A stretch of DNA of 64,000 nucleotides from Elusimicrobiota bacterium. Lineage in GTDB: Bacteria > Elusimicrobiota > Elusimicrobia > Elusimicrobiales > UBA9959. Below the pieces are notes generated by a model. That model worked only from the letters and a program-made list of their open reading frames with translations. It searched no databases and was not told where the DNA came from. Where the stretch lies: positions 248,001 to 312,000 of the forward strand of contig JAPLKI010000010.1 of NCBI GenBank assembly GCA_026388155.1. Direction: 5' to 3'. A program made the position numbers and the translations under genes. Each line of letters starts with the position of its first letter. The first letter of the stretch is position 1. Below, piece by piece: positions 16,100-27,281 of the stretch.

Positions 16100-16345
16100 A
16101 GTCGGGGTCCTGCCGGTGGAGATTGTCCTCGGGGGCCGGGGGGGAGAGGGCCGGGCATGGGGTTGCCCTTCCGCCACGTAGGAACCCCTCCCGTGGTTTC
16201 CCCCCGAAGCGGGGCCCCCCATCCGCTATGTGGCTCCAGAGCAACCCCATGCCCGGCCCTTGATGAAGTTCTTTAATAAAAATATCCCCGCCCCGTTGAT
16301 ACATCTTCACCCGTCCCCAAGGTCGCAGCCAGCTTATAAAAATTT
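16100..16345. repeat. GC-rich covarying hairpin element, copy 1
   Basis: GGGCCGGGCATGGGGTTGC at 16148-16166 is the exact reverse complement of 16241-16259. Between them lies the conserved core (GGAACCCCTCCCGTGG...CGGGGCCCCCCATCCGCT). A conserved tail with AAGGTCGCAGCCAG and TTATAAAAA ends the element just before the promoter of the next gene. Five copies are present in the window. Confidence 0.8.
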
Positions 16346-16437
16346 GTGCCATATCTCCAATTTGGTGCATAATATCTGAACAGGTTAGATGACCATAGAT
16401 CAAAATTAAAGTCCTGGCCTGTTTTTGGGAGTGTGAT

Positions 16438-16776
16438 TTGAAAATAAAAATATTTTTCCTGTTGTTTATGACTTTGCCCTGCTGCGGGTATTGCGCCGAA
16501 AGCTGGACGCCGTTAAAGCTGCAATTGTACGGTGAGGCGGCGTTGCCGGATGCGGACCGGGTTATGGGCATAAGTTTGAATTTCTTCGGATATTCGGACA
16601 GCATCTACGGGCTTCAGGCCGGTTTTTATAACTCAGCCGGGAATATTCACGGCATTCAGATAGGTCTGATAAACATCTGCAAGGGCACGTTAAAAGGGGT
16701 CCAGCTAGGTTTCGCGAACATCGGCGGGAGGAACGCCGTTCTGCCCGTGACTATCGGAATCAACATCGGATTTTAA
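16438..16776 (+). CDS. small exported LA_2272-type surface-repeat protein
   Basis: 112 aa from TTG (GGGAG upstream; no ATG is available). Signal peptide MKIKIFFLLFMTLPCCGYCA, then repeats of the form GLQAGFYN, GIQIGLIN and GVQLGFAN, the short beta-repeat seen in LA_2272-type surface proteins. The function of these proteins is unknown; a beta-rich surface or outer-membrane role is likely. The protein is short, with only about three repeats. It is flanked upstream by a GC-rich hairpin element. Confidence 0.6.
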   Translation: MKIKIFFLLFMTLPCCGYCAESWTPLKLQLYGEAALPDADRVMGISLNFFGYSDSIYGLQAGFYNSAGNIHGIQIGLINICKGTLKGVQLGFANIGGRNAVLPVTIGINIGF

Positions 16777-16843
16777 AGTAGTATATGCGGAAGACTTTGT
16801 TCGGGGAAAAGACAACGGGAGCCTTTCATTTATAGGAGGGAGC

Positions 16844-17737
16844 GTGGCTAAAAAAGCGAGTTTAACATTGGCGGCGGTTTTATGTTTATTTGTCGGCGCA
16901 TGCTCAGATAAACCAAAGGATACCGCGGCATATAATGACAGCGGACTTGCCTACGGTCAGAAAGGCGAGTATGACAAGGCGATAGGGGAATTTTCAAAGG
17001 CGATAGAAGTTAATCCTAAAGATGCCGCGGCATATAACAGGCGCGGGATTATCTATAGTAAGAAAGGAGAATATGACAAGGCGATTGAAGATTTCTCCAG
17101 GTCGATAGCAATTAACCCGCAGTATGCCGGAATATATGCTAATCGCGCAATTGCCTACGGGCATAAGGGAGAGTCTGACAAGGCGATTGAAGATTATTCC
17201 AAGGCGATAACAATTGACCCAAAGCCTGCCTGGGTATATTTTAACCGTGGAGTTATTTACTATGACAAGGGCGATTATAATAAAGCGATTGAGGATTTTT
17301 CCGAGGCGATAGTAATTGAACCGAAGGATGCCTCGGCATATAATACCCGCGGAGTTGCCTATTTTAAGAAGCGCGAATATGATAAAGCGATTGAGGATTT
17401 TTCCAGGGTGATAGCGATTGATCCGAAGGATGCCTCGGCATATAATAACCGCGGGCTTATCTATGGCCAGACGGACGAGTATGACAAAGCGATCGAGGAT
17501 TGTTCCAGGGCGATAGCAATTGAACCGAAGGGGATTTCGGCATATTATAACCGCGGACTTGCCTACAGCCGGACGGGCGAGTATGATAAGGCGATTGAAG
17601 ATTATTCCGAGGTGATAGCGCTTGACCCGAAAAATGCCAAGGCATATAATAACCGCGGAATGCTCTATGGTGTGAAGGGTGAGCATGACAAGGCGGCAGC
17701 TGACGAGGAAAAATACCAAAGCCTATCTCAAAAATAG
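16844..17737 (+). CDS. TPR lipoprotein, seven to eight repeats
   Basis: 297 aa from GTG 16844 with TAGGAGGG upstream. Lipobox VGACS gives a lipid-anchored Cys. Consecutive 34-residue TPRs follow, each with the form AYNRRGIIYSKKGEYDKAIE and NPKDAAAYN. The repeats are highly alike at DNA level, so the repeat number may vary between strains. It probably acts as a scaffold in the envelope. The next gene begins 47 bases after its stop. Confidence 0.82.
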   Translation: MAKKASLTLAAVLCLFVGACSDKPKDTAAYNDSGLAYGQKGEYDKAIGEFSKAIEVNPKDAAAYNRRGIIYSKKGEYDKAIEDFSRSIAINPQYAGIYANRAIAYGHKGESDKAIEDYSKAITIDPKPAWVYFNRGVIYYDKGDYNKAIEDFSEAIVIEPKDASAYNTRGVAYFKKREYDKAIEDFSRVIAIDPKDASAYNNRGLIYGQTDEYDKAIEDCSRAIAIEPKGISAYYNRGLAYSRTGEYDKAIEDYSEVIALDPKNAKAYNNRGMLYGVKGEHDKAAADEEKYQSLSQK

Positions 17738-17783
17738 TCACACCAAGAGGAAAAAGGCGCCGGCTGACACATTTTTACACACT

Positions 17784-18419
17784 ATGCGCAATAAAATCCT
17801 GCTGTTAATTTTTATCTCTTTTTCCGCCTGCGCACGCGCGGGCGGGCCTAAGCCCGTGCTGCCGGCAGACGCCCTGCCTGTTCCCATCGTGCGGCAGCCC
17901 TCCGGCTACACCTGTGGCGCGGCGTCGCTTTTGGCGGTACTGTTCTACTGGCAGGTTTACACCGGCAATCTAAGCGGGCTTATTGAAGTAACGGGCACCA
18001 CGCCCGCCGAGGGAGCGACTCCCCAGGGGCTTGTGAAAGGCGCGCAGAAATACGGCCTGAGCGCCTATTACAAGGAAATGACTTCGGTGGAAGATCTGCG
18101 CAAAGCGTTTGTCAGGGGGGATACTGTTATTGTGGATATTCAGGCCTGGCCGGACAAGCCGGGGGAAATGTCATGGGCCAAAAGGCGCGAGGATGGGCAC
18201 TACCTGGTGCTGACGGCCTTGGACGGGCAATACGCCTACTTTATGGACCCGTCGGTGGGGACGGGGTACACTTACATACCGATTGCCGAACTTATGGAGC
18301 GCTGGCACGACTATGAAAATCTGAAAACCGGTGTCTGGAACGACAAGCAGCTAGCCATTTTCATCAGTGGCAAAACCCCGCTGAAAAAATACCCCGCCCC
18401 ACTGGTTCCTACGCTGTAA
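17784..18419 (+). CDS. exported C39-like cysteine peptidase
   Basis: About 211 aa. The ATG at 17784 opens a signal peptide (NKILLLIFISFSACARAG). PIVRQPSGYTCGAASLLAVL has the Q...C arrangement of C39 peptidases, DGHYLVLTALD the catalytic His, and YFMDPSVG the Asp. C39 family members cut double-glycine leaders when fused to ABC exporters, but this is a stand-alone exported form without a transporter, so the substrate is unknown. An upstream ATG at 17679 overlaps the preceding gene and would lose the signal peptide, so I rejected it. Confidence 0.8.
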   Translation: MRNKILLLIFISFSACARAGGPKPVLPADALPVPIVRQPSGYTCGAASLLAVLFYWQVYTGNLSGLIEVTGTTPAEGATPQGLVKGAQKYGLSAYYKEMTSVEDLRKAFVRGDTVIVDIQAWPDKPGEMSWAKRREDGHYLVLTALDGQYAYFMDPSVGTGYTYIPIAELMERWHDYENLKTGVWNDKQLAIFISGKTPLKKYPAPLVPTL

Positions 18420-18420
18420 T

Positions 18421-18645
18421 CACCACCGGGGAGCGGGTCGGGCATGGGGTTGCCCATTCCGCCACGGTGGGGAACCCTCCCGTGGTTCCCCTCCACCCTA
18501 CCGGGTGGAGCCTCCCTTCCGCTATGTGGCTCCAGAGCAACTCCATGCCCGGCCCTTAGTGGTATCTCTTTAATATAAATATCCCCGCCCCGTTGATACA
18601 TCCTAACCCGCCCCAAAGGTCGCAGCCAACTTATAAAAACTTACG
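18421..18645. repeat. GC-rich covarying hairpin element, copy 2
   Basis: The arm at 18435-18453 (GGGTCGGGCATGGGGTTGC) pairs with 18537-18555, with G-U and one mismatch. The core is as in copy 1, though its inner loop differs (TCCACCCTACCGGGTGGA). It ends with GGTCGCAGCCAACTTATAAA. It fills most of the 386-base gap between the C39-like gene and the HNH gene. Confidence 0.8.
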
Positions 18646-18729
18646 TCCATCCGGTCATCTTTACCAATAAAAATATTAAAAATTACACATTTGTGGCATA
18701 ATATCCCTATATCCGGATTAGGAGGTATA

Positions 18730-18813
18730 ATTAGTTATTTTGTTGTCAATACTCCGCTTTGTAAGGTAAAAAATCTTGGTAACGGAGCACATGTAAAACA
18801 ATCAAATGAATAA
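18730..18813 (+). other. 27-codon open frame with strong Shine-Dalgarno but no standard start
   Basis: TAGGAGG at 18718-18724 is followed by an open frame beginning ATT at 18730 and ending TAA at 18811, overlapping the HNH start codon by the ATGA-type arrangement. It reads NTPLCKVKNLGNGAHVKQSN. It may be a remnant of a larger upstream gene or a translational-coupling leader. ATT starts are rare, so coding is doubtful. Confidence 0.2.
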
Positions 18814-19126
18814 ATGGGGTATCCCAGATTGGCTTGAGTATGAGGTTCGGCAACGTGACAAGCTGTGTGTCTATTGCAGAACTCCAATGCTTGAATTTCC
18901 CCCTGCAGATGGTTCACGCAAATCTGTCGCGACATGGGAGCATATTGTTAACGACGCTAGAATTATCACACGAGAAAATATTGCAAGATGCTGTGCTTCC
19001 TGCAATTCAAGTAAAGGAACAAAAAAGCTTTCTTTTTGGATTGAGTCAAACTACTGTAAACGACATGGAATTCATCGGGAGACGGTTGCGGATGTCATTA
19101 AGGAAGCGCTAAAACGTGATGCCTAG
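18806..19126 (+). CDS. small HNH endonuclease
   Basis: 106 aa. CVYC and CCASCNSSKG give two CxxC-type zinc knuckles around the HNH core WEHIVND, and ENIARCC carries the Asn. This is a stand-alone HNH domain of the McrA/5-methylcytosine-restriction superfamily. The base composition is noticeably more AT-rich than the neighbours, and the gene is bracketed by two inverted GC-rich hairpin elements (copies 2 and 3), which suggests transfer or recombination. It could act in defence, in mobility, or as a remnant. Confidence 0.8.
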   Translation: MNKWGIPDWLEYEVRQRDKLCVYCRTPMLEFPPADGSRKSVATWEHIVNDARIITRENIARCCASCNSSKGTKKLSFWIESNYCKRHGIHRETVADVIKEALKRDA

Positions 19127-19269
19127 GGTGGGTGGATTTAGCGTTACCAACGATTTGGGTGGGGAACCTTAATTTAAAGATATCAGGATAAAGAACAGCG
19201 AAGGGGTGACGGTTGGATTTGTTTGTGAGGGTTTTCATTAGGCTTCTTACCGCATATTATAATAATTTT

Positions 19270-19440
19270 CTTTAAGGGCTAGGCATGGGGTTGCTCTGGA
19301 GCCACATAGCGGATGGGGGGCCCCGTTTCGGGGGGAAACCACGGGAGGGTTTCCTACGTGGCGGAATGGGCAACCCCATGACTGGCCCGCTCTTCCTCCC
19401 CGACCCCCGCAAATAAATCCCGGCGGCAGGACCCCGCTCT
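19270..19440. repeat. GC-rich covarying hairpin element, copy 3, inverted
   Basis: GGGCTAGGCATGGGGTTGC at 19276-19294 pairs with 19370-19388, and the core appears as the reverse complement of copies 1 and 2. The flank CGGCGGCAGGACCCCG matches, in reverse, the GGGGTCCTGCCGG start of copies 1 and 4. Confidence 0.8.
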
Positions 19441-19481
19441 ACCTTGCGCCACTTCTATAATTAACTGTTTCAATTCCATAT

Positions 19482-19519
19482 AAAAAACCGGGCGGAGCTT
19501 TTGGCTTCGCCCGGTTTTT
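19482..19519 (-). terminator. intrinsic terminator of the phospholipase D gene
   Basis: ACCGGGCGGAGC and GCTTCGCCCGGT with an A run on one side and TTTTT on the other, so it could work in both directions. Between it and the gene end lies a one-armed word array (TATTCGC/TATTCAC type) at 19520-19560. Confidence 0.85.
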
Positions 19520-19556
19520 GCTATTCGCTATTCACTATCTTACTATTTGCTCTCCC

Positions 19557-21176
19557 CTATATCGACCCGGAGACCTGGTGCGCCAGGTGGTCCAGAATGC
19601 TCGGGGAATAATTGTTCATCAGCTCGCAGTTGGGGAGGTCCGCTTCGAACAGGCGCAGCTCTATGTCCTGCGCCAGCCTGAAATCGAAGACTACCAGGTT
19701 AAGCTCGTCGTTATTCTTCAAGCTGCGCTCGTCCAGGTTGGAAGAGCCGAAAGTTGCCCAGAGGCCGTCAAACACGGCCACTTTTTCGTGCGCCATGCGC
19801 CCCTTGTATTCATATATCTGAACGCCCGCTTTTGCAAGCTTCGGATAGTTGGCGCGGGAGGCGTGCTGGACTATGGGTATATTATTGTCCTGCGGCAGTT
19901 CCAACTGTACTTTCACGCCGCGGCGGGCCGCGTCGCAAAGCGCGTTGATAATATCCTTGTCGGTGAAATAAGGGTTGGCTATACGGATAGAGTTCTGAGC
20001 CGTGCCTATGACGCGCAGGTACATGGCCTTTATGTTCTGGTCGCCCCAGCCGACGTGCGGGACCACTTCCGTCTCGGCGCCGTCCGGATATTGCTCTATA
20101 ACCGGGAACAAGTCCTCGCCGGCGGAGAAACTGCCGCCCGCGGCAGTCCAGCGTTCCACGAAAGATTCCTGAAGCTTTGCCACGGCGGGGCCCACTACCA
20201 GGGTCTGCTGGTCGTGCCAGTCCACCTGGTAGGACCTGCCGATGTTCATGCCGCCGGTAAAGCCCGTTTTCCCGTCTATGACCACCACTTTGCGGTGGTC
20301 AAGGTGGCCCTCAAGGGCGGCCAGCGGCTTTTTCACTATTATGCTGACGCCGCTAGAGCGCATTGAATCCAGCATCGTTGTCAGGGCGGGGGTATGCTCC
20401 GCCGCCGAGCCGTGCTCGTCTATCATCAGGCGCACTTTCAGGCCGGCTTTGGCCTTGGCTGAAAGTATGTCGGCAATGCCCTGCCCTATATTATCGGCCT
20501 GCAGTTGGAATATCTCTATATGTATGGACTTTTGCGCGCTTTGCAGAGCCGCTGTGGCCTCGGGCAGGAAATCCTTGCCATCTATAAGGAACTTAATAAG
20601 ATTGCGGCCGGCAGGGACGGCTTTGGTCACATTGTGGATATATGTGCGCAGGCCTTCCCAGTCGCCGGGTACCACGGTGCCGCGGTATTTCTTCACCAGG
20701 TCCCTTACGTCTTTATACCAGCCCACGGAACGTTCGAGTTTCCCCTGGTCCAGGCGGTAGTAAACGTAGTCGAAAGAGGCGGCGTCCGGGGCCGAGGCCA
20801 GCACGCGCATTATGGCTCTTTCCAGATTTTTCTGGTCCGGGTCCTGGCTGTCGGAATTATTATTCTGATTGGGGTTTGAATCCTTCAGCAGGGCCTTAAT
20901 CATCTGCAGCTTCTGGTCAGGGGAGGCCGCGGACAGGGCTTCATCGCTCATTTTCATTATTTTTTCTGAATCCCTGCTGACGAAAGTTTTGCTTACCTGG
21001 CTTAGATCGATAACGGCCTGCGGCGGCTGCGGGGCGGGCACGCTCACGCTTCCGGCGCCTGAGGCCAGTTCTTTATAAGCGGGCCCTTGGGCGGCGTATG
21101 CGCCCTGGGCTGAGACTGTCGTGAAGAAGAGAGTGAAAAGGACTGCCGTTGAACGGTTGTGTTTTGTGTTTACCAT
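19557..21176 (-). CDS. secreted phospholipase D / cardiolipin synthase-like protein
   Basis: 539 aa. Signal peptide ends near AAQ; then AYKELASGAG and SVSVPAPQPPQ. Two HKD motifs: HLDHRKVVVIDG (H294, K296, D301) and RMAHEKVAVFDG (H463, K465, D470), each followed by the TGGxN or GSSN segment. This is the complete PLD pair that hydrolyses or transfers phosphatidyl groups, as in cardiolipin synthase. Unlike ClsA it has no N-terminal membrane helices, and a long helical insert (about 60-190) precedes the first domain. The PAP linker resembles that of two other exported proteins here. Confidence 0.85.
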   Translation of the reverse strand: MVNTKHNRSTAVLFTLFFTTVSAQGAYAAQGPAYKELASGAGSVSVPAPQPPQAVIDLSQVSKTFVSRDSEKIMKMSDEALSAASPDQKLQMIKALLKDSNPNQNNNSDSQDPDQKNLERAIMRVLASAPDAASFDYVYYRLDQGKLERSVGWYKDVRDLVKKYRGTVVPGDWEGLRTYIHNVTKAVPAGRNLIKFLIDGKDFLPEATAALQSAQKSIHIEIFQLQADNIGQGIADILSAKAKAGLKVRLMIDEHGSAAEHTPALTTMLDSMRSSGVSIIVKKPLAALEGHLDHRKVVVIDGKTGFTGGMNIGRSYQVDWHDQQTLVVGPAVAKLQESFVERWTAAGGSFSAGEDLFPVIEQYPDGAETEVVPHVGWGDQNIKAMYLRVIGTAQNSIRIANPYFTDKDIINALCDAARRGVKVQLELPQDNNIPIVQHASRANYPKLAKAGVQIYEYKGRMAHEKVAVFDGLWATFGSSNLDERSLKNNDELNLVVFDFRLAQDIELRLFEADLPNCELMNNYSPSILDHLAHQVSGSI

Positions 21177-21580
21177 GGTTATAGTTTATCTTCTATCAAG
21201 CGGGAAGGGGAGAGGCGAACGTCTCAAACGTCCGGGGTTTTTTGGCCCCACTGTTTATGGGTATATCGGGTACTTAAAAAATCGGGGCAGGCCCTGTGGC
21301 CTGCCCTCTGATGGGTCTCATCCTTACTGCTCTGCTCCGCACTGTTCTGTACTATTCTGCGCTGCACTTCACCATCCTGCTCTGCACTGCTCTCACTTGA
21401 GACCCTGTACCTTACTTCTAATTAGAGTATAGCTCCCAAAACTCCAAAGCGCAAGGGCCCTCCGGGTATAAAAAAATACAACTCACCGGACCCCGGCAAA
21501 ACAAACCGGGCGGAGCTTTTGGGGCTCCGCCCGGTTTTACATTCGCTAACCGCTATACGCTAGCTGCCAGCCGCTATTGC
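21177..21580. repeat. gap with enclosed CTGCTCTGCACT-type word array
   Basis: GGGTCTCA (21313-21320) pairs with TGAGACCC (21398-21405) and encloses a pyrimidine-rich array of words such as CTGCTCTGC, CACTGTTCTG and CTGCGCTGCA. A second hairpin, GGCAGGCCCTGTGGCCTGCC, lies at 21283-21302. No ORF is credible. Confidence 0.5.
21503..21539 (-). terminator. intrinsic terminator of gdhA
   Basis: ACCGGGCGGAGC pairs with GCTCCGCCCGGT, loop TTTTGGG, T-run on the minus strand. The stem is almost identical to that at 19482, and as there, a one-armed word array (TTCGCTAACCGCTATACGC) separates gene and terminator. Confidence 0.85.
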
Positions 21581-23029
<1,449 letters not shown>

Positions 23030-23190
23030 TTATACTACAAACCTATAATTCGGATTGTCAACACATCCGCGCATCACTATCTCCCGATTAGAAAAAAACA
23101 ATGCCTGCGGCCCGGCTTATTGTGTAAAATCTAAGTGTAAAACCCAGTGACGGCTGTATAAATTTTTCTGGTCTATCAGGGAGATATTTT

Positions 23191-24747
23191 ATGAAGATAG
23201 GCATTCCTTTTGAAATTACGGAAGGCGAAAGCCGGGTGGCGGCGGCCCCGGAGACGGTGGCCGAACTTAAAAAACTCGGCGTGGAATTTTTGGTGGAATC
23301 GGGCGCGGGAGCGGCCGCGCATATGTCGGATGAGGCGTTCAAAAAAGCCGGCGCGGAAATAACCGCTGACACCAAAGCCATATGGGCCAAAACCGATGTG
23401 GTGCTTAAGGTGCGCCCGCCCGCAATGAACGAGAAACTTGGCATGCACGAGGTGGATTTGCTTAAGGAAGGCGGCGCGCTGGTAAGCTTTGTGTATCCCG
23501 CGCGCAACAAAGATTTGCTGGACAGATTCGCGGCCCGTAAGGCCACGGTCCTCGCTATGGACATGATCCCCCGGATTTCCCGCGCGCAGAAAATGGACGC
23601 GCTGAGTTCCATGGGCAACATCGCCGGCTACAGGGCCATGGTGGAGGCGGCTAACCTTTTCGGGAGATTTTTTACGGGCCAGATAACGGCCGCGGGACGG
23701 GTTCCGCCGGCCAAGGTTATGGTGATAGGAGCGGGCGTGGCGGGACTTGCCGCCATAGGCGCGGCCAAAGGAATGGGCGCCATCGTGCGGGCTTTTGATA
23801 CGCGGCCCGAAGTGAAGGACCAGGTAAAAAGCATGGGCGCGGAATTCCTTGAAGTGGACATGAAGGAAGACGGGACCGGCGTGGGCGGCTACGCAAAGGT
23901 CATGAGCCCCGAGTTCATCAAGGCCGAAATGGAGCTGTTCAAAAAACAGGCCGCCGACGTGGATATAATCATCACCACTGCACTCGTTCCAGGCGCCAAG
24001 GCTCCGATACTTGTCACCAAGGAGCATATTTCCGTTATGAAGCCCGGGTCGCTGGTGGTGGATATGGCGGCCGAACAGGGCGGCAACTGCGAACTGACCA
24101 AGCCCGGAAAGGTCGTGGATGTCAATGGTGTCAAGATAATAGGCTATACCGACCTCGCTTCGCGGCTGCCCAACCAGGCCAGCAAGCTTTACGGCGCCAA
24201 TCTGGCGCATCTTCTGAAGCATATGGAGATACAGAAAGGCGTCAATATCAACATGGAGGACGAGATAGTGCGCGGCGCGCTAGTGGCTTATCAGGGAAAA
24301 ATAACCTGGCCGCCGCCGAAGCCCAAAACGGACCCGTCCGCGGTGGCAAAGGCCCAGACGAAGGCCCCGGCAAAACCCGCGGCGGCCGCGCCGCCTAAAG
24401 AAAAGTGTTCCTGTGCGCGCAACGCCGTGCTGGGGATAATTGCGGCGGCGGCGCTTATCGGCATGGGGTTATCGGCTCCGCCTGCCTTCCTGGCGCATTT
24501 CACGGTTTTTATACTGGCTATTTTCGTGGGGTACATGGTCATCTGGAACGTCACTCCGGCCCTGCACACTCCCCTGATGAGCGTTACCAACGCCATCAGC
24601 GGCATCATCGTGATAGGGGCCATGCTTCAGATCTCCGGCGCGGGCTGGACCTCCTGGACCGCAACAATAGCGGTGCTGCTCGCCTCGATAAACATTTTCG
24701 GCGGGTTCCTTGTTACGCGGCGCATGCTTAAGATGTTCAGGAAATAA
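23191..24747 (+). CDS. pntA: NAD(P) transhydrogenase subunit alpha (PntA)
   Basis: 518 aa. [20 protein letters not shown] begins domain I, which binds NAD(H); [20 protein letters not shown] is the Rossmann dinucleotide motif and [16 protein letters not shown] the end of domain I. An Ala/Pro/Lys linker at about 385-410 leads to a Cys-containing stretch and three to four C-terminal membrane helices (domain II part), so this is the fused alpha form. The enzyme uses the proton gradient to reduce NADP with NADH. RBS GGGAGA. Confidence 0.95.
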   Translation: MKIGIPFEITEGESRVAAAPETVAELKKLGVEFLVESGAGAAAHMSDEAFKKAGAEITADTKAIWAKTDVVLKVRPPAMNEKLGMHEVDLLKEGGALVSFVYPARNKDLLDRFAARKATVLAMDMIPRISRAQKMDALSSMGNIAGYRAMVEAANLFGRFFTGQITAAGRVPPAKVMVIGAGVAGLAAIGAAKGMGAIVRAFDTRPEVKDQVKSMGAEFLEVDMKEDGTGVGGYAKVMSPEFIKAEMELFKKQAADVDIIITTALVPGAKAPILVTKEHISVMKPGSLVVDMAAEQGGNCELTKPGKVVDVNGVKIIGYTDLASRLPNQASKLYGANLAHLLKHMEIQKGVNINMEDEIVRGALVAYQGKITWPPPKPKTDPSAVAKAQTKAPAKPAAAAPPKEKCSCARNAVLGIIAAAALIGMGLSAPPAFLAHFTVFILAIFVGYMVIWNVTPALHTPLMSVTNAISGIIVIGAMLQISGAGWTSWTATIAVLLASINIFGGFLVTRRMLKMFRK

Positions 24748-24755
24748 GGAAAAAC

Positions 24756-26174
24756 ATGGAAAATATAATCCAGCAGAACGGAATATTGATCATATCTTAT
24801 ATTGTCGCCAGCGTGCTGTTCATCCTGAGCCTTGGCGGCCTTAGCAACCCTGAATCTTCGCGCCGCGGGAACTGGTTCGGCATTATCGGAATGGCGATAG
24901 CGGTCATAGCCACGTTCTTCCACCCAAGCGTGAATTCGCAGGGGTACGCGTTGCTCATAGCGATGGTTGTTATAGGCGGTGCTATAGGCTCGGTAGTGGC
25001 GGCAAAGATAGCGATGACCGCGATGCCCCAGCTTGTGGCCGGCTTCCATAGCTTCGTGGGTATGGCTGCCGTACTTGTGGGCATAAACAGCTATATGGGA
25101 AGCGCAGGGCTTTCGGGCGCGGCGCGCACCATTCATGAAACCGAGGTCTTTCTGGGCGTGTTCATAGGCGCGGTAACGTTCACGGGATCTGTGGTGGCCT
25201 TCGGCAAGCTGCAGGCCATCATACGCAGCAAGCCGCTTCTCCTGCCCGGCCGACATCTGCTGAACATCGCCATGCTGCTTGCCACCCTTTATTGCGGTTA
25301 CCTGTTCTTCGGAGTGGAAGACCTGATGGGCCAGGGGATGTCTGCGCTTATCGCAATGACGGTGATAGCTTTCGCGCTGGGCGTGCACCTGGTTATGAGC
25401 ATAGGCGGCGCCGATATGCCGGTGGTGGTGTCCATGCTTAACAGTTATTCCGGTTGGGCCGCCGCGGCAACCGGCTTCCTGCTTGAGAACGACCTGCTTA
25501 TCATAACGGGTGCGCTTGTGGGCTCAAGCGGCGCGATACTTAGTTACATCATGTGCAAGGCCATGAACCGCTCGCTTATCAATGTTATATTCGGCGGGTT
25601 CGGCGCCTCGGAGGGAAAAATAGCCGCCGCCGGAACCGGGATAGCCGGGGAAGTGGTGGCGACAAGCGTGGACGAAGTGGCGCACATGCTTATGGAAGCC
25701 AAGAACGTGATAGTGATACCCGGCTACGGCATGGCCGTGGCCCGCGCCCAGCATCCCGTCAAAGACATTTCGGACAAGCTGCGCGCAAAGGGCGTGAACG
25801 TGCGGTTCGCCATTCACCCCGTTGCAGGGCGGCTCCCCGGCCACATGAACGTGCTGCTTGCCGAGGCGAACGTGCCCTACGACATCGTGCTTGAGATGGA
25901 CGAGATAAACAAGGACTTCCCGGAAACCGACGTGGCACTGGTCATCGGCGCGAACGATATCGTGAACCCCGGCGCGCTTGAGGATCCCTCAAGCCCGATT
26001 TACGGTATGCCTGTGCTTGAAACCTGGAAAGCTAAAACAACGGTGGTGCTGAAACGCAGCATGGCCGCGGGTTATGCGGGCGTGGAAAACCCGCTTTTCT
26101 ACAAAGAGAACACCCGGATGCTGTTCGGCGACGCCAAAAAAAGCGTGGAAAGCGTTCTGGCAAAACTGCAGTAA
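24756..26174 (+). CDS. pntB: NAD(P) transhydrogenase subunit beta (PntB)
   Basis: 472 aa, starting eight bases after pntA with AAGGAA between. It has about eight membrane helices (the rest of domain II, the proton channel), then domain III from about 300 with [40 protein letters not shown] and [14 protein letters not shown], the NADP-binding signatures. Together with PntA it forms the complete transhydrogenase. Confidence 0.95.
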   Translation: MENIIQQNGILIISYIVASVLFILSLGGLSNPESSRRGNWFGIIGMAIAVIATFFHPSVNSQGYALLIAMVVIGGAIGSVVAAKIAMTAMPQLVAGFHSFVGMAAVLVGINSYMGSAGLSGAARTIHETEVFLGVFIGAVTFTGSVVAFGKLQAIIRSKPLLLPGRHLLNIAMLLATLYCGYLFFGVEDLMGQGMSALIAMTVIAFALGVHLVMSIGGADMPVVVSMLNSYSGWAAAATGFLLENDLLIITGALVGSSGAILSYIMCKAMNRSLINVIFGGFGASEGKIAAAGTGIAGEVVATSVDEVAHMLMEAKNVIVIPGYGMAVARAQHPVKDISDKLRAKGVNVRFAIHPVAGRLPGHMNVLLAEANVPYDIVLEMDEINKDFPETDVALVIGANDIVNPGALEDPSSPIYGMPVLETWKAKTTVVLKRSMAAGYAGVENPLFYKENTRMLFGDAKKSVESVLAKLQ

Positions 26175-26240
26175 GGTCAGGCTTTGCGCAAATCTCCCGT
26201 CCGCCACAGGCGGCGCGGGGGATTGGATTTATTCTTACTT

Positions 26241-27281
26241 ATGAGCTCTATTTACGCGCTGTTCGCGGCTTTTCTTTTCGCGCTTTCCATGCCGCTGGGC
26301 AAGTTGCTGCTCGGGCATCTCGCGCCGCTTGAACTTTCGGCTTTCTGCTATCTGGGCTGCGCGCTCGGGCTTTTCGGCTGGCGGCTTATCGCCGGACCTT
26401 CCGCCGCGGCCGAGCGGTTTGGCAGAAAGGACTTCAAGTGGGTGGCGGCTTTCACTCTTTTCGGCGGCGTGGCGGCGCCTCTGCTTTTGTTCGAGGGCCT
26501 GAACTTAAGCCATTCATCGCAGGCATCGCTGATGCTGAATTTTGAGCTGGTATTTACTTCTCTTATCGCCGTCGTTTTTTTCAGGGAGCGCGGCGGATGG
26601 CGTCTTTGGGCGGCGGTGGCGCTGATAACCGCTGGCGCCTTCAGCCTCGGATTTGACAGGGGCGTGCCGGGGACGGGTAGGGGTTTGCTTTTGGTGGGGC
26701 TTGCCAGTTTTGCCTGGGCTTTGGATAATAATTTTACGGCAAGGGTTTCCGCGAAAGACCCGCTTACTCTTGCCGCCATCAAGGGGCTGGCCGGGGGGCT
26801 GGTGAATCTGGCGCTGGCTCTGGCGGTCTATGGCCGGGCGGCTCCGGCCGCGCCGGCTGTTTTGGCGCTAGCGCTCGGGGCGGTAAGTTACGGGGCCAGC
26901 CTGGTGTTTTTGATACTTGCCATGCGCGCTCTGGGCGCCGCCAGAGCGGGGGCATTTTTCGGAGTGTATCCGTTTATGGGGGCGCTGGCCGGCCTTCTGT
27001 TTTTGGGCGAAACGCTAAGCGCGGGCCTTATAGCGGCGTTCGTGTTTACGGCGGCCGGCGTCGCGCTGCTTACGGGTGAACGGCACTCGCACCGGCATTT
27101 TCATCCGGCCCTCGAGCACGAACACGCGCACTTGCACGACGCGCATCACAACCATCCCCACGGGGCCGCAAATCCCCTGCCCTGGCACAGCCACAGTCAT
27201 ATTCACAGCCCGCTTTTCCACGAGCACGGACATATTCATGACGAGCATCATCAAGCCAGCGCTGAAGAGCTGAAGAGCTGA
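26241..27281 (+). CDS. EamA/DMT-family transporter with a histidine-rich tail
   Basis: About 346 aa from ATG 26241, with ten hydrophobic segments in two EamA repeats (SSIYALFAAFLFALSMPLGK and the second from about ASFAWALDNNFTA). The C-terminal 60 residues are full of His, with Glu and Asp (HSHRHFHPALEHEHAH, HNHPHG, HSHSHIHS), so a cytoplasmic metal-binding tail is likely. The family exports metabolites, but the tail suggests a metal-linked cargo or regulation. The last codons (GCTGAAGAGCTGAAGAGCTGA) belong to a word array, so the stop is repeat-supplied. A TTG at 26184 is in frame but weak. Confidence 0.78.
   Translation: MSSIYALFAAFLFALSMPLGKLLLGHLAPLELSAFCYLGCALGLFGWRLIAGPSAAAERFGRKDFKWVAAFTLFGGVAAPLLLFEGLNLSHSSQASLMLNFELVFTSLIAVVFFRERGGWRLWAAVALITAGAFSLGFDRGVPGTGRGLLLVGLASFAWALDNNFTARVSAKDPLTLAAIKGLAGGLVNLALALAVYGRAAPAAPAVLALALGAVSYGASLVFLILAMRALGAARAGAFFGVYPFMGALAGLLFLGETLSAGLIAAFVFTAAGVALLTGERHSHRHFHPALEHEHAHLHDAHHNHPHGAANPLPWHSHSHIHSPLFHEHGHIHDEHHQASAEELKS

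Noticed and set aside
16994-17719. 241-codon repetitive frame antisense to the TPR lipoprotein
   Set aside because: The repeats only mirror the TPR repeats of the sense gene.
23176-24222. 348-codon open frame antisense to pntA
   Set aside because: It mirrors a well-supported gene with complete motifs; long antisense frames are common in GC-rich genes.
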